Shown here in pieces: positions 7,564 to 16,139 of a DNA stretch of 64,000 nucleotides. The translations under genes were made by a program, and so were the position numbers. Location: the NCBI RefSeq assembly GCF_023544445.1, contig NZ_JALPVJ010000021.1, positions 62,001-126,000 of the forward strand, read 5' to 3'. The stretch is from Actinoplanes sp. M2I2. Its GTDB lineage: Bacteria > Actinomycetota > Actinomycetes > Mycobacteriales > Micromonosporaceae. The notes beneath the pieces were generated by a model. The model made no database searches and was not told the DNA's origin. It was given only the letters and a program-made list of their open reading frames with translations. Position 1 is the stretch's first letter. Every line of letters begins with the position of its first letter.

Positions 7564-9126
7564 GTGGAACTGCGCGAGTACGTGCGGGCGTGCCGCCGCC
7601 GCTGGGTCTGGATCGTCGTGCCGATCCTGCTGGCCATGGGGGTGGCGGCCGGGTTGTCGCTCACCCGGGAACCGGCGTACCGGTCGTCGATGATCCTGTT
7701 CGTGACCACCGGATCGGGGGACCCGGACGCCAAGGCGAGCCGCCTCAACTCGTACATCACCCTGCTGACCGGACCTCGGGTGGCGCAGAGCGTGGCCACC
7801 AAGCTGGGCGCGCCCGCCTCGGCCGACCAGGTCCGCCAGAGCCTGTCGGCCGAGGTCCAGGCGGGCACCGACCTGCTGGTCGTCACGGCCACCGACCCCT
7901 CGGCCGAGCGCAGCCGCACGATGGTCACCAGCGCCACCTCGGCCCTGGTGGCGCTGGCCAAGAAGCTCGACCCGCCGGTCGCGGCCGACGACGGGCCGCC
8001 GCCGCAGATCACCGTCGCGCAGGAGTCGGTGACCACCCAGGAGCCGGGCACCCTGGTGCGCGACGTGGGTTTCTCGGCCGTGCTCGGACTCCTGCTGGGT
8101 GGCGTCGCGGTCGCGGTGCGCGAGGCGACCCGCAAGACCGTCGCCGAGGAGGACGACCTGCGCCGGCTGGGCATCGGCACGGTCGGCGTCATCTCGCTGA
8201 CCGGGCGCTGGGCCCGGTCGGGGCAGGCCGACTCGGCCATCGCCGAGGGATTCCGGCGGCTGCGCAGCCTGCTGCCCGAGGTGTCGGCCCTGCGCAGCGG
8301 GAACGCCCGGGGCACGGCGCTGATGCTGACCGCGGCCAACCCCAAGGAGGGCACCACCGCGGTCGCCTGCGGCCTGGCGATCGCCATGGCCGAGACCGGC
8401 GCGCGGGTGCTTCTGGTCGACGCGAACCTGCGCTCGCCCGGCGTGGGCCGCTACCTCGCGATGGACGGCGGGCCGGGCCTGACCGACGTGCTGGCCGGGC
8501 GGGCCGAGATCGGTGACGTGCTCCGCGACCCGCTCGGCGGACGCCTCACCGTGCTGCCGCCGGGCGACCGGCGGCCCGACCCGGGTGAGGTCCTGGCCTC
8601 CCCCCGGCTCGCGGCGACCGTCCGCGAGCTGACCACCCGCTTCGACGTCGTGCTGGTCGACGCCCCGCCGCTGCACGGCGTGGCCGACGCGGCCGTGCTG
8701 GGCAAGGTCACCGACGGCACGCTGCTGGTGGTGCGGGCCAACCGCACCCGCACGGTGGACGTGCAGCGCTCGACCGACCTGCTCGAGCGGATCGGCGCCC
8801 GGCTCGTCGGGGCCGTCCTCAACGCCCTGCCGCGCCGGCTGCCGACCGAGGCGGCGCCCGCGCGACCCGTCCCGGCGCCGCTCGACACCGACGGTCTGGT
8901 CACCACGCTGCTCGGCGGGAGCTCCGAGCCCGCATCGCCGGCCAACCCGGTCGGCGGCAAGGCGACCGTCACCCGGACCACCCGTTCGGTCGTCCGGCAG
9001 CGGCCGCCGGTGGACTCGGACGAGGCCGCCACCACGCAGAAGATCGCCTTCGTGCCGGTCGACGGCATCACGACCCAGAAGATCCCGATCAACGGCAGCG
9101 GCGTCGTGGAGGGCACGGATGAGTGA
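7564..9126 (+). CDS. Wzz-type chain-length protein fused to BY-kinase-like P-loop domain
   Basis: 520 residues from GTG 7564 (GGGAG upstream). Domain order: first membrane helix ~15-35, extracytoplasmic Wzz domain, second helix ~165-187, then a cytoplasmic MinD/BY-kinase fold. Walker A' is VLLVDANLR and Walker B is VVLVDAPP, both well kept. The Walker A loop reads NPKEGTTAVA (~258-267) where family members have PGEGKT, so the phosphate-binding lysine is missing. There is no C-terminal tyrosine cluster; instead TTQKI occurs twice in the last 35 residues. It probably controls polymer length, but kinase activity is doubtful. Overlaps the flippase start by 8 bases. Confidence 0.85.
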   Translation: MELREYVRACRRRWVWIVVPILLAMGVAAGLSLTREPAYRSSMILFVTTGSGDPDAKASRLNSYITLLTGPRVAQSVATKLGAPASADQVRQSLSAEVQAGTDLLVVTATDPSAERSRTMVTSATSALVALAKKLDPPVAADDGPPPQITVAQESVTTQEPGTLVRDVGFSAVLGLLLGGVAVAVREATRKTVAEEDDLRRLGIGTVGVISLTGRWARSGQADSAIAEGFRRLRSLLPEVSALRSGNARGTALMLTAANPKEGTTAVACGLAIAMAETGARVLLVDANLRSPGVGRYLAMDGGPGLTDVLAGRAEIGDVLRDPLGGRLTVLPPGDRRPDPGEVLASPRLAATVRELTTRFDVVLVDAPPLHGVADAAVLGKVTDGTLLVVRANRTRTVDVQRSTDLLERIGARLVGAVLNALPRRLPTEAAPARPVPAPLDTDGLVTTLLGGSSEPASPANPVGGKATVTRTTRSVVRQRPPVDSDEAATTQKIAFVPVDGITTQKIPINGSGVVEGTDE

Positions 9127-10405
9127 GCTCCGGACGGAGCGTCCCGCGGTGGAGGTCGCCCCACCACCGCGGCCCGGCGCGACCGTCTGGGTCCGCGACC
9201 GGCTGCGCGAGCCGTTCGTCCAGCTCTTCGCCTCACAGCTGCTGACCGGCGGGGTGGCCTTCGTCGCGAACATCCTCATGGTCCGGGCCCTGGCGCCCGC
9301 GCACCGCGGCGAGGTCGCGCTGATGCTCCAGGTCGTCTATCTGGCCACCCAGTTCCTGTTGCTGGGCACCGAGCGCAGCTTCGTGGCCGGCTATCACGAG
9401 ATCGCCCCCGGCGCGGCCGTCCGGGCGTACGCGAAGCTGTTGATCATCCCGTGCACGGCCGGGGTCGTGCTGGCCGTCGGGTTCGAGATCGTCGCGCCCG
9501 AGCGGTTCAACCCGGGCCTGCTGGTGGTCGGGCTGATCGTCCTCTACACCCTGGTCGAGGCGGCCGGGCTGGCCACCCGGGCGATCGCGATCGCGGCTGG
9601 CCGGGTCGGCGACTTCCTGGTCTCCCGGGTCGTCGAGGCGCTGCTGCTGCTCGGCCTGCTGGTCGTGCTCTACCTGGCCGGCACGACGACGCCGGCGCTG
9701 TGGATCATCGCCTACCTCGTCGCCGGCCTGGTGCCCACCGCCCTCTACATCGTCCGGTGGCTGCGCGGGCCCGCCCCGGACGGCCCCGGACTGCCCGACC
9801 GCAACCGCCTCGTCCGCAAGGAGGGGCTGGCGCTCTTCCCCGCGGCCATCTCGAACATGGCCATGCTGCGCTCGGACCGCCTCGCGCTGCCGGCGCTGGC
9901 CTCGACCTCCGCGCTCGGGCTCTACGCCGCCGTGGCCACGATGACCGAGCTGCTGGCCTGGCCGATCCGGGCGTACGCCGACTCGCGTCTGGGCCGGTGG
10001 CGCAAGGCCCACCAGGACGGTGGCCTGGCCGCTCGCCCGATCCTGCTGGCCGTCGCCCTCTACTGCCTCGTGGTCGCGCCGATCGCCGCCGGCGGGCTCT
10101 ACCTGCTCATCGTCCCGGTCTTCGGTGAGGACTACGCGGCGGCCCGCGCGGTGATCGTGCCGCTGGTCGCCGCGGCCGGTCTCTACGCGATCTCCCGCGT
10201 GACCCTCGGCCTGCTCATCGCCAAGGGCCGCGGCAGCCTGGTGTCGGCGGCCGAGATCACCGGCTTCGTCGTCAGCTTCGTCGCGTACCTCTCGCTTATC
10301 CCGCCGTTCGGCATCCTCGGCGCGGCCTACGGATCGCTGATCGGCTACGGCTCCTGCCTGCTGTTCGCGCTCGTCGCCCATCGGCTCACCGGTGACCGGC
10401 GATGA
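9119..10405 (+). CDS. Wzx-type polysaccharide flippase (MOP superfamily)
   Basis: 428 residues with about 12 to 14 hydrophobic helices spread along the chain and no soluble domain. Position between the Wzz-like protein and the polymerase, with 8-base and 4-base overlaps on either side, identifies it as the lipid-linked repeat-unit flippase. The N-terminal region (FASQLLTGGVAFVANILMVRALAP) matches the oligosaccharide-flippase family start, and charged residues punctuate helices as in MOP exporters. It would move undecaprenyl-diphosphate-linked units to the outer membrane face. Substrate specificity cannot be read from sequence. Confidence 0.85.
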   Translation: MSELRTERPAVEVAPPPRPGATVWVRDRLREPFVQLFASQLLTGGVAFVANILMVRALAPAHRGEVALMLQVVYLATQFLLLGTERSFVAGYHEIAPGAAVRAYAKLLIIPCTAGVVLAVGFEIVAPERFNPGLLVVGLIVLYTLVEAAGLATRAIAIAAGRVGDFLVSRVVEALLLLGLLVVLYLAGTTTPALWIIAYLVAGLVPTALYIVRWLRGPAPDGPGLPDRNRLVRKEGLALFPAAISNMAMLRSDRLALPALASTSALGLYAAVATMTELLAWPIRAYADSRLGRWRKAHQDGGLAARPILLAVALYCLVVAPIAAGGLYLLIVPVFGEDYAAARAVIVPLVAAAGLYAISRVTLGLLIAKGRGSLVSAAEITGFVVSFVAYLSLIPPFGILGAAYGSLIGYGSCLLFALVAHRLTGDRR

Positions 10406-11607
10406 GCTGGCTGCCGGCCCCCCGGGTCTTCCTGGCCCCCGGGCTGATCCTGATCCTGGTGGCCATCGGCGGGCGGTTCACCCTCGACCGGGCCGGCTAC
10501 ACCGATCTGGCCTGGGTCGACCTGCGGGTGGCGGGCCTGCTCGTCGCGCTGGCCGTGCTGCTCGTCGACATCTCCCGGCGCCCCCGCCCGCTGGTGACGC
10601 AGGACCGGCGGGAGGGCTGGCTGGTCGCCACCCTGCTGTTCTTCCTCTTCCAGATCGCCTCGGGCCTGTGGGCGCCGGCCGCCTCCCGGGTCGGACCGCA
10701 GACGCTCGACCTGGTGCTGATGGGCGCCCTGGTCCTCATCTTCTACCTGTACGCGGTGGGCGACCCGGAAACGGTCGTCCGCACGGCGTTCCTGCTGTTC
10801 TACCTGGCCGCGATCGTCTTCGCGCTGGCCGCGCTGTTCATCAACGGGCCCGGTGAGCAGGGCCGGTACTCGGCCTTCGGCGGCGGCCCCAACGTGTTCG
10901 TCCGCATCGAGATCCTGGGCATCATCAGCGCGGTGGCGCTGGCCCTGTTCCACCGCCGCCTGCTGCCGCTGCTCGCCACCCCGCTGTTCGGTCTGGCCGC
11001 CGTGCTGTCCGGCTCGCGCGCCGGGCTGCTGGCCGGCGCGGCCGTGGGCGCGGTGGCGCTTTTCAAGATCCGGCGCCGGCTGCACCCGGGGGCGATCGCC
11101 GGCGCGTTCGCTTTCGTGGCCGTCGCGGTGGCCACGATCGCCGCGTTCGCGCCGCCCGCGTTCACCAGCCTGTTCCAGGAACGATTCGTCGAACAGACCG
11201 TGCAGGAGCGCTATCTCTCCGACCGCACCGACATCTGGGCGGCGGCGTGGCGGCTCGCGCTCGAGCACCCGATCGCCGGCGCCGGGCTGGACGGCTTCTA
11301 CGGGTACATCGGCATCAACCAGTTCGTCGAGTACCCGCACAACTACGTGCTCGGGGTGGCCGCCGAGGGCGGTCTGATCGGCATCGGCCTGCTGACCGCC
11401 GCGGTGCTGCTGTGGACCACGACCGTGCGCGGGGGCGGCCTCCGCCCGCAGCTGACCGGCCTGGCCGTCGCGGCCGCGGTCTTCGTCGGGCTGAGCAGCC
11501 TGTTCTCCGGCGACTACTACGACTCCCGGCTCGCCTGGCTGTTCGCGGCGCTGGCCGCGGCCGCGGCGGCGGTCCCCGCCCGTGTTCCCGAGGAGGTACC
11601 GGCATGA
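10402..11607 (+). CDS. O-antigen ligase/polymerase family protein (Wzy/WaaL-like)
   Basis: 401 residues and roughly ten or more membrane helices. The large periplasmic-type loop carries the Wzy_C signature: RTDIWAAAWRLALEHPIAGAGLDGF, then HNYVLGVAAEGGLIGIGLL with the conserved histidine and glutamate. In a Wzx/Wzy locus this is the polymerase that joins repeat units on the outer face. The start overlaps the flippase stop (ATGA) and its stop overlaps the lipoprotein start, so the genes are translationally coupled. A ligase role cannot be excluded, but Gram-positive context favours polymerase. Confidence 0.87.
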   Translation: MSWLPAPRVFLAPGLILILVAIGGRFTLDRAGYTDLAWVDLRVAGLLVALAVLLVDISRRPRPLVTQDRREGWLVATLLFFLFQIASGLWAPAASRVGPQTLDLVLMGALVLIFYLYAVGDPETVVRTAFLLFYLAAIVFALAALFINGPGEQGRYSAFGGGPNVFVRIEILGIISAVALALFHRRLLPLLATPLFGLAAVLSGSRAGLLAGAAVGAVALFKIRRRLHPGAIAGAFAFVAVAVATIAAFAPPAFTSLFQERFVEQTVQERYLSDRTDIWAAAWRLALEHPIAGAGLDGFYGYIGINQFVEYPHNYVLGVAAEGGLIGIGLLTAAVLLWTTTVRGGGLRPQLTGLAVAAAVFVGLSSLFSGDYYDSRLAWLFAALAAAAAAVPARVPEEVPA

Positions 11608-12728
11608 CCGCCCCCATCAGCCGCCGGGCGTTGCTGCTGGCCGCGCTCGGCTCGCTCGCCGCCTGCACGCCTGGAGAAGAGGAGACGCCCACCGCGTTGA
11701 TGCCCCTGCCGGCCGCGCCCGAGGCCTCGGTCAAGGCGGCCGAGCTCAAGCCGGTCAGCCACTGGGCCGGCGTGTTCCTGCGCGGCTGGGACTACCAGGC
11801 CGAGGTGGGGCTGCCGCTGAGCCGCTCGGGTGACAGCTGGGACCACTACGAGCTCTCCTACACGGTGGACGCCTGCGTGGCGATGTTCCGGGCCACCGGC
11901 GAACGGCGTTATCTCGACCGGGCGTTGCAGTTCGTCGAGAACGTGACCGCTTCGGCCACCTCGAAGCGCGGCGGCTACCTGGGGTGGACGTCGGCCAACG
12001 AGGACGGCGACGAAGTTCCGCTCTACGAGAGCTACTTCTGGCGGTACGGCACGGCGCTGCTCGTGGCCATGCGGGAGAACGCTTCCGTGTACGGCGATGC
12101 CCGCTACCGCGCCCGCTACGACCGCCTGCTCGCCTTCGCCGAGAGGAACGTCTTCGACAAGTGGCACGCGCGCGGGCCCGAGGACACGATCTATCGGGAG
12201 CGCACCCACATGGCGTCACACTGGGCGCTCATCGCGCTCCAGCTCGGGCGGCTCACCGCCGACCCGGGTCGCAAGCAACGCTGCCGGACGGTCGTCACCG
12301 ACGTCGACCAGCACGTGCCCGGGCACAGCGGCGGGTTGCGCCAGCAGCTGCGCCGCAACGAGGCCGAGCCCACCGCCTACTTCTGGAGCGACGTGTGGGG
12401 TTCGGCCGAGCGGCCGGGCCAGGACGTCAGCCACGCCAACGGCGTCCTGGCGTACGTCGTCGAGGCCCGCGACCGGGGCACCACCTGGACGCCGGCCGAC
12501 CTGGCGGCGTTCTCCCGCCTGCTGACCCGCGTCATCTGGCCGGGCGGCACCACCTACCGGGCCTATGTGGACGGCAGCGGCTCCGACAACGGGTGGTTCT
12601 CCGACGGGTTCGTCAAGCTCGGCCGCTCCGACCCGGGCGTCCAGCAACGGCTGGAGGGCCACCAGGTCGTCAACGACCAGTTCGCCGCCAACATGGCGCT
12701 CAACGCCCGGATCCTGGGCTCCCGTTAG
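11604..12728 (+). CDS. Lipoprotein of the exopolysaccharide operon, possible (alpha/alpha)-toroid enzyme
   Basis: 374 residues. The N-terminus RRALLLAALGSLAAC is a lipoprotein signal with lipobox LAAC and preceding arginines. The mature protein is rich in paired helices with aromatic and acidic residues (SYTVDACVAMFRATGERRYLDRALQFVENV, YESYFWRYGTALLVAMREN), a pattern of alpha/alpha-toroid carbohydrate enzymes such as lyases, epimerases and unsaturated-glucuronyl hydrolases. No confident family was recognised. Coupled to the polymerase gene by ATGA overlap with GAGGAGG upstream. It may trim, epimerise or hold the polymer outside the membrane; this is inference. Confidence 0.7.
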   Translation: MTAPISRRALLLAALGSLAACTPGEEETPTALMPLPAAPEASVKAAELKPVSHWAGVFLRGWDYQAEVGLPLSRSGDSWDHYELSYTVDACVAMFRATGERRYLDRALQFVENVTASATSKRGGYLGWTSANEDGDEVPLYESYFWRYGTALLVAMRENASVYGDARYRARYDRLLAFAERNVFDKWHARGPEDTIYRERTHMASHWALIALQLGRLTADPGRKQRCRTVVTDVDQHVPGHSGGLRQQLRRNEAEPTAYFWSDVWGSAERPGQDVSHANGVLAYVVEARDRGTTWTPADLAAFSRLLTRVIWPGGTTYRAYVDGSGSDNGWFSDGFVKLGRSDPGVQQRLEGHQVVNDQFAANMALNARILGSR

Positions 12729-12738
12729 GAGAAACAGC

Positions 12739-13752
12739 ATGACCGCAGCGCTCGTGGGACCGGCGGCCCGGGAATGGAAGGAGGCCCTGCACCGTACCCG
12801 GCACGACACCTACCACCTGCCCGGTTACGTCACGCTCGACGCGGCGCTCTCCTCCGGCACGGCAGCCGCGTTCTGGTATTCCGACGGCGACCGGCACCTG
12901 CTGCTGCCGCTGATCCTGCGCGACATCCCGGGCACCGGCCTGCGCGACGGCCTGTCCCCGTACGGATATCCGGGCCCGGTCAGCGACGCGATGCCCGGCG
13001 ACAGCGACTTCTGGGAGCGGGCCTGCGTGGCGATGCTCGAGACACTGCGGGACGCGGGCGTCGTGACCGCCTTCGTCCGCATGCACCCGCTGCTGCCCGC
13101 GCCGCTGCCGCTGCTCAGCCGCTTCGGCACGATGGTGCACCACGGCGAGACCGTCTCGATGGACCTCACGGTCAGCCTCGACGAGATGTGGAAGCAGACC
13201 CGCAGCGACCACCGCAACCACATCAACCGCGCCCGCCGGGCCGGCACCGAGGTGGTCTTCGACGACTGGGACCGGCTCGGCGACTGGGTCGAGGTCTACC
13301 ACGACAACATGCGCCGGGTCGGGGCCACCGGCTACTACTTCTTCACCCGCGAGCACCTGGCCGCCCTGCACGACACGATGGGTGACCGGATGCACCTGGC
13401 CGTCGCGCTCGAGGACGGCGAGGTGGTCGGCGGCAACACGTTCTTCGAGCACGACGGCATCGCCACCGGCTACGTCTCGTCGACCCGGCGGGCGCCCAAG
13501 AGGTACGCCGACGAGCTGCTCTACGACGAGGTCCGGCGCTGGTGCAAGGCGCGCGGCGACACCGTCTTCCACCTCGGCGGGGGCAAGGGCGGCCAGGAGG
13601 ACTCGCTGTTCTCGTACAAGGCCGGGTTCTCGCCGCGGCGGCACCCGTTCCACACCTGGCGCGTCGTGACCGACCGGATGGCGTACGACGATCTGGTCTC
13701 CGCCGCCGGCCGGGACACCGACGAGTCCGGCACCTTCCCGCCCTACCGTTAG
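12739..13752 (+). CDS. FemAB-like GNAT transferase, tandem paralogue 1
   Basis: 337 residues, ATG 12739 after TAGGAGA. Belongs to the Acetyltransf_6/FemAB-like group: SDHRNHINRARRAGTEVVFDDW, then MRRVGATGYYFF, VVGGNTFFEHDG, and a C-terminal glycine-rich FHLGGGKGGQEDSLFSYKAGF acyl-binding segment. It is about 60% identical by eye to the product at 14992, including shared PYGYPGPV and TFPPYR/RFPPYR ends, so the pair arose by duplication. Likely transfers an acyl or aminoacyl group to the polymer or its precursor. The donor (CoA or tRNA) is not known. Confidence 0.8.
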   Translation: MTAALVGPAAREWKEALHRTRHDTYHLPGYVTLDAALSSGTAAAFWYSDGDRHLLLPLILRDIPGTGLRDGLSPYGYPGPVSDAMPGDSDFWERACVAMLETLRDAGVVTAFVRMHPLLPAPLPLLSRFGTMVHHGETVSMDLTVSLDEMWKQTRSDHRNHINRARRAGTEVVFDDWDRLGDWVEVYHDNMRRVGATGYYFFTREHLAALHDTMGDRMHLAVALEDGEVVGGNTFFEHDGIATGYVSSTRRAPKRYADELLYDEVRRWCKARGDTVFHLGGGKGGQEDSLFSYKAGFSPRRHPFHTWRVVTDRMAYDDLVSAAGRDTDESGTFPPYR

Positions 13753-13762
13753 GAGCACCGCC

Positions 13763-14989
13763 ATGCGGATCACCTGTGTCGGCGGCGGCCCCGCCGGCCT
13801 GTACTTCGCCGTGCTGGCCAAGCTGGCCGACCCGGCCAACGAGGTCACCGTGATCGAACGCAACCCGCGCGGGGTCACGTACGGCTGGGGCGTCGTCTTC
13901 TGGGACGACCTGCTCGACGATCTGTTCGCCTACGACCCGGTCAGCGCGCGGCAGATCTGGGACGCGGCCCGCCAGTGGGACGAGTACGAGGTGCGGGCCA
14001 CCGGCAAGGAGGTCACCCACCTGCCGGGGTACGGCTTCAGCCTGGGCCGGCACCGGCTGCTGTCGATCCTGGAGGCGCGGGCGCTCTCGCTCGGCGTCGA
14101 CGTCCGGTGGTCGTCGCCGGTCACCGACTTCTCGGACGCCGACCTGGTCGTCGCGGCCGACGGCGCCGGCAGCAGCCTGCGCTCGCTCGACGCGTCGCAC
14201 TTCGGCACCGAGGTCGCCCTGGGCGGCAACAAGTACATCTGGCTGGGCACCTCGCACGTCTTCCGCACCTTCACGTTCGGCTTCGAGCACACCCACGCCG
14301 GCTGGATCTGGTTCCACGCCTACCCGTTCGACTCGACCACGAGCACGTTCATCGTCGAGTGCACCCCTGCGACCTGGGCTGCGCTCGAGCTCGACCGGCT
14401 GGACGCCGCGGCCGGTTGCGCCCGCCTCGAAACGATCTTCGCCGCCCACCTGGACGGGCAGCGACTGGTCGACCACCGGGCGGACTCCGGCGGCACCGGG
14501 TGGATGAACTTCCGCCGGGTCACCAACCAGCGCTGGGACAACGGCAACGTGGTGCTGATGGGCGACGCCGCGCACACCACCCACTTCGCCATCGGCTCGG
14601 GCACCAAGCTGGCGATACAGGACGCGATGGCGCTGGCCGACGCCGTGGCCGAGGACGGACCGCTGGCCCCGGCCCTGGAACGGTACGAGCATCGCCGCCG
14701 CGCCGCCCTGGCCCCGCTGCAACGGGCCGCCCTGGCCAGCAGCGAATGGTTCGAGCGGATGCCCGACCACGCCGCGTTGCCGTCGATCCGGTTCTCCTAC
14801 GCGCTGTCCGACCGCCGGGGCGAATATCCACTATGGCGTTATCTGCTCCACCGGGCTACCCAGCAGGCGGTCCCCCGGGCCATGCTTCGGTGGGCCCTGA
14901 GCGCACGACGACGGACCAGGGCACGCCGCCGCCCCGGCGTGGCCTCGGCGCCGTCCGCCCGGGCGGCGCCCCTACCCACGGGAGGTTGA
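13763..14989 (+). CDS. FAD-dependent group A monooxygenase
   Basis: 408 residues of the p-hydroxybenzoate-hydroxylase fold. The N-terminal dinucleotide motif is GGGPAGLY with the acidic ribose ligand in VIERNP. The DG motif appears as VVAADGAGSSLR, and the GD motif as LMGDAAHTTHFAIGSGTKLAIQDA. Overall it recalls the monooxygenase half of anthraniloyl-CoA/salicylyl-CoA hydroxylases. This would hydroxylate an aromatic or activated acyl substrate with NAD(P)H and oxygen. Such an enzyme is unexpected in an exopolysaccharide operon and sits exactly between the two FemAB paralogues. The last ~30 residues are Arg/Ala-rich and probably disordered. Confidence 0.83.
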   Translation: MRITCVGGGPAGLYFAVLAKLADPANEVTVIERNPRGVTYGWGVVFWDDLLDDLFAYDPVSARQIWDAARQWDEYEVRATGKEVTHLPGYGFSLGRHRLLSILEARALSLGVDVRWSSPVTDFSDADLVVAADGAGSSLRSLDASHFGTEVALGGNKYIWLGTSHVFRTFTFGFEHTHAGWIWFHAYPFDSTTSTFIVECTPATWAALELDRLDAAAGCARLETIFAAHLDGQRLVDHRADSGGTGWMNFRRVTNQRWDNGNVVLMGDAAHTTHFAIGSGTKLAIQDAMALADAVAEDGPLAPALERYEHRRRAALAPLQRAALASSEWFERMPDHAALPSIRFSYALSDRRGEYPLWRYLLHRATQQAVPRAMLRWALSARRRTRARRRPGVASAPSARAAPLPTGG

Positions 14990-14991
14990 CC

Positions 14992-15996
14992 ATGGCCGAT
15001 GCTGCACTGCTGTCACCCGAGGACCCGGTTTGGAAGGAGGCACTCGGCCGGGTCCGGCACGACATCTACCACGCCCCCGAGTACGTACGGCTCGACGCCG
15101 GCCTGACCGGTGGCACGCCGGTGGCTTTCCGATACGCCGAGGCGGGACGCGTCCTGCTGGTCCCCCTGCTGCTGAGGCCGGTTCCCGACACCGACCTGCA
15201 GGACGCGACCTCCCCGTACGGTTATCCGGGCCCGGTGGGCAGCGACGACGCCGCCTTCTGGTCGCGCGCGGCCGGCGCGATGACCGAGATGCTGTGCACC
15301 CAGGGCGTGGTCACCGTCTTCGCCCGCCTGCACCCGCTGCTCCCGCACTTCCCGACCGCGCTGCAATCGGCCGGGACGCTGGTGACCCACGGCGAGACGG
15401 TGTCGATCGACCTCACGCTGAGCGCGGACGAGATCTGGTCGCAGACCCACCGGAGCCACCGCAACCAGATCAACAAGGCCACCCGCGCGGGCGTCGAGAT
15501 CGTCTTCGACGACTGGGCGCTGCTCGACGCCTGGGTCGAGACCTACCACGCGACCATGCGCCGGGTGGGGGCGACCGATTTCTACTTCTTCGGCGCCGAC
15601 TACTTCGCCGAGTTGCGCACCGCCCTGCGCGACCACGCCCACCTCGCGGTCGCCGTCCTGGACGGCCGGGTTCTCGGGGGCAACCTCTTCTTCGCGTACG
15701 GCGGGATGATGCACACCCACCTGCAGTCCACCGCCGACGCCCCGATCCACCACGCCGACAAGCTGCTCTACCACGCGGTGCGCACCTGGGGCCGCGAGCA
15801 GGGCAACACGGTCTACCACCTCGGCGGCGGCGTCGGGGGCGCAGCTGATTCGCTGTTCCGCTACAAGTCCCAGTTCGCCGCCGGCCGCCAGCCGTTCCAC
15901 ACGTGGCGGGTCATCGCCGACGCGCGGGCTTTCGAGAAGCTCGCGGGCACCCCCACCCCGGAATCACTGACCGGCCGTTTCCCGCCCTACCGCTGA
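14992..15996 (+). CDS. FemAB-like GNAT transferase, tandem paralogue 2
   Basis: 334 residues, ATG 14992 behind GGGAGG and two bases after the monooxygenase stop. Same architecture as the product at 12739: SHRNQINKATRAGVEIVFDDW, MRRVGATDFYFFG, VLGGNLFFAYGG, YHLGGGVGGAADSLFRYKSQF, ending RFPPYR. Last gene of the plus-strand operon, followed by a strong hairpin and then the convergent minus operon. Divergence between paralogues is concentrated outside the glycine-rich and WRV segments, which suggests related donors but different acceptors. Role inferred as polymer decoration. Confidence 0.8.
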   Translation: MADAALLSPEDPVWKEALGRVRHDIYHAPEYVRLDAGLTGGTPVAFRYAEAGRVLLVPLLLRPVPDTDLQDATSPYGYPGPVGSDDAAFWSRAAGAMTEMLCTQGVVTVFARLHPLLPHFPTALQSAGTLVTHGETVSIDLTLSADEIWSQTHRSHRNQINKATRAGVEIVFDDWALLDAWVETYHATMRRVGATDFYFFGADYFAELRTALRDHAHLAVAVLDGRVLGGNLFFAYGGMMHTHLQSTADAPIHHADKLLYHAVRTWGREQGNTVYHLGGGVGGAADSLFRYKSQFAAGRQPFHTWRVIADARAFEKLAGTPTPESLTGRFPPYR

Positions 15997-16009
15997 TCCC
16001 GGTAGCGCT

Positions 16010-16034
16010 CGCCGGCTCCACCCCCGAGCCGGCG
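16010..16034. terminator. Hairpin between convergent exopolysaccharide operons
   Basis: A perfect 9-bp stem, CGCCGGCTC paired with GAGCCGGCG, with a 7-base loop, lies 13 bases after the stop at 15996 and about 105 bases beyond the stop of the convergent gene at 16140. There is no long T run on either side. Position and symmetry suggest a bidirectional terminator. Confidence 0.6.
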
Positions 16035-16139
16035 GGCGTTACAGTGCGGCGCATGGCGGGACTCGACCGCCGCCACCACGACGCCGCACACCTGCGCGGT
16101 CTCCTGTCCGGCTTCGGCCTGCTGGCGGAACGTCCGGCG

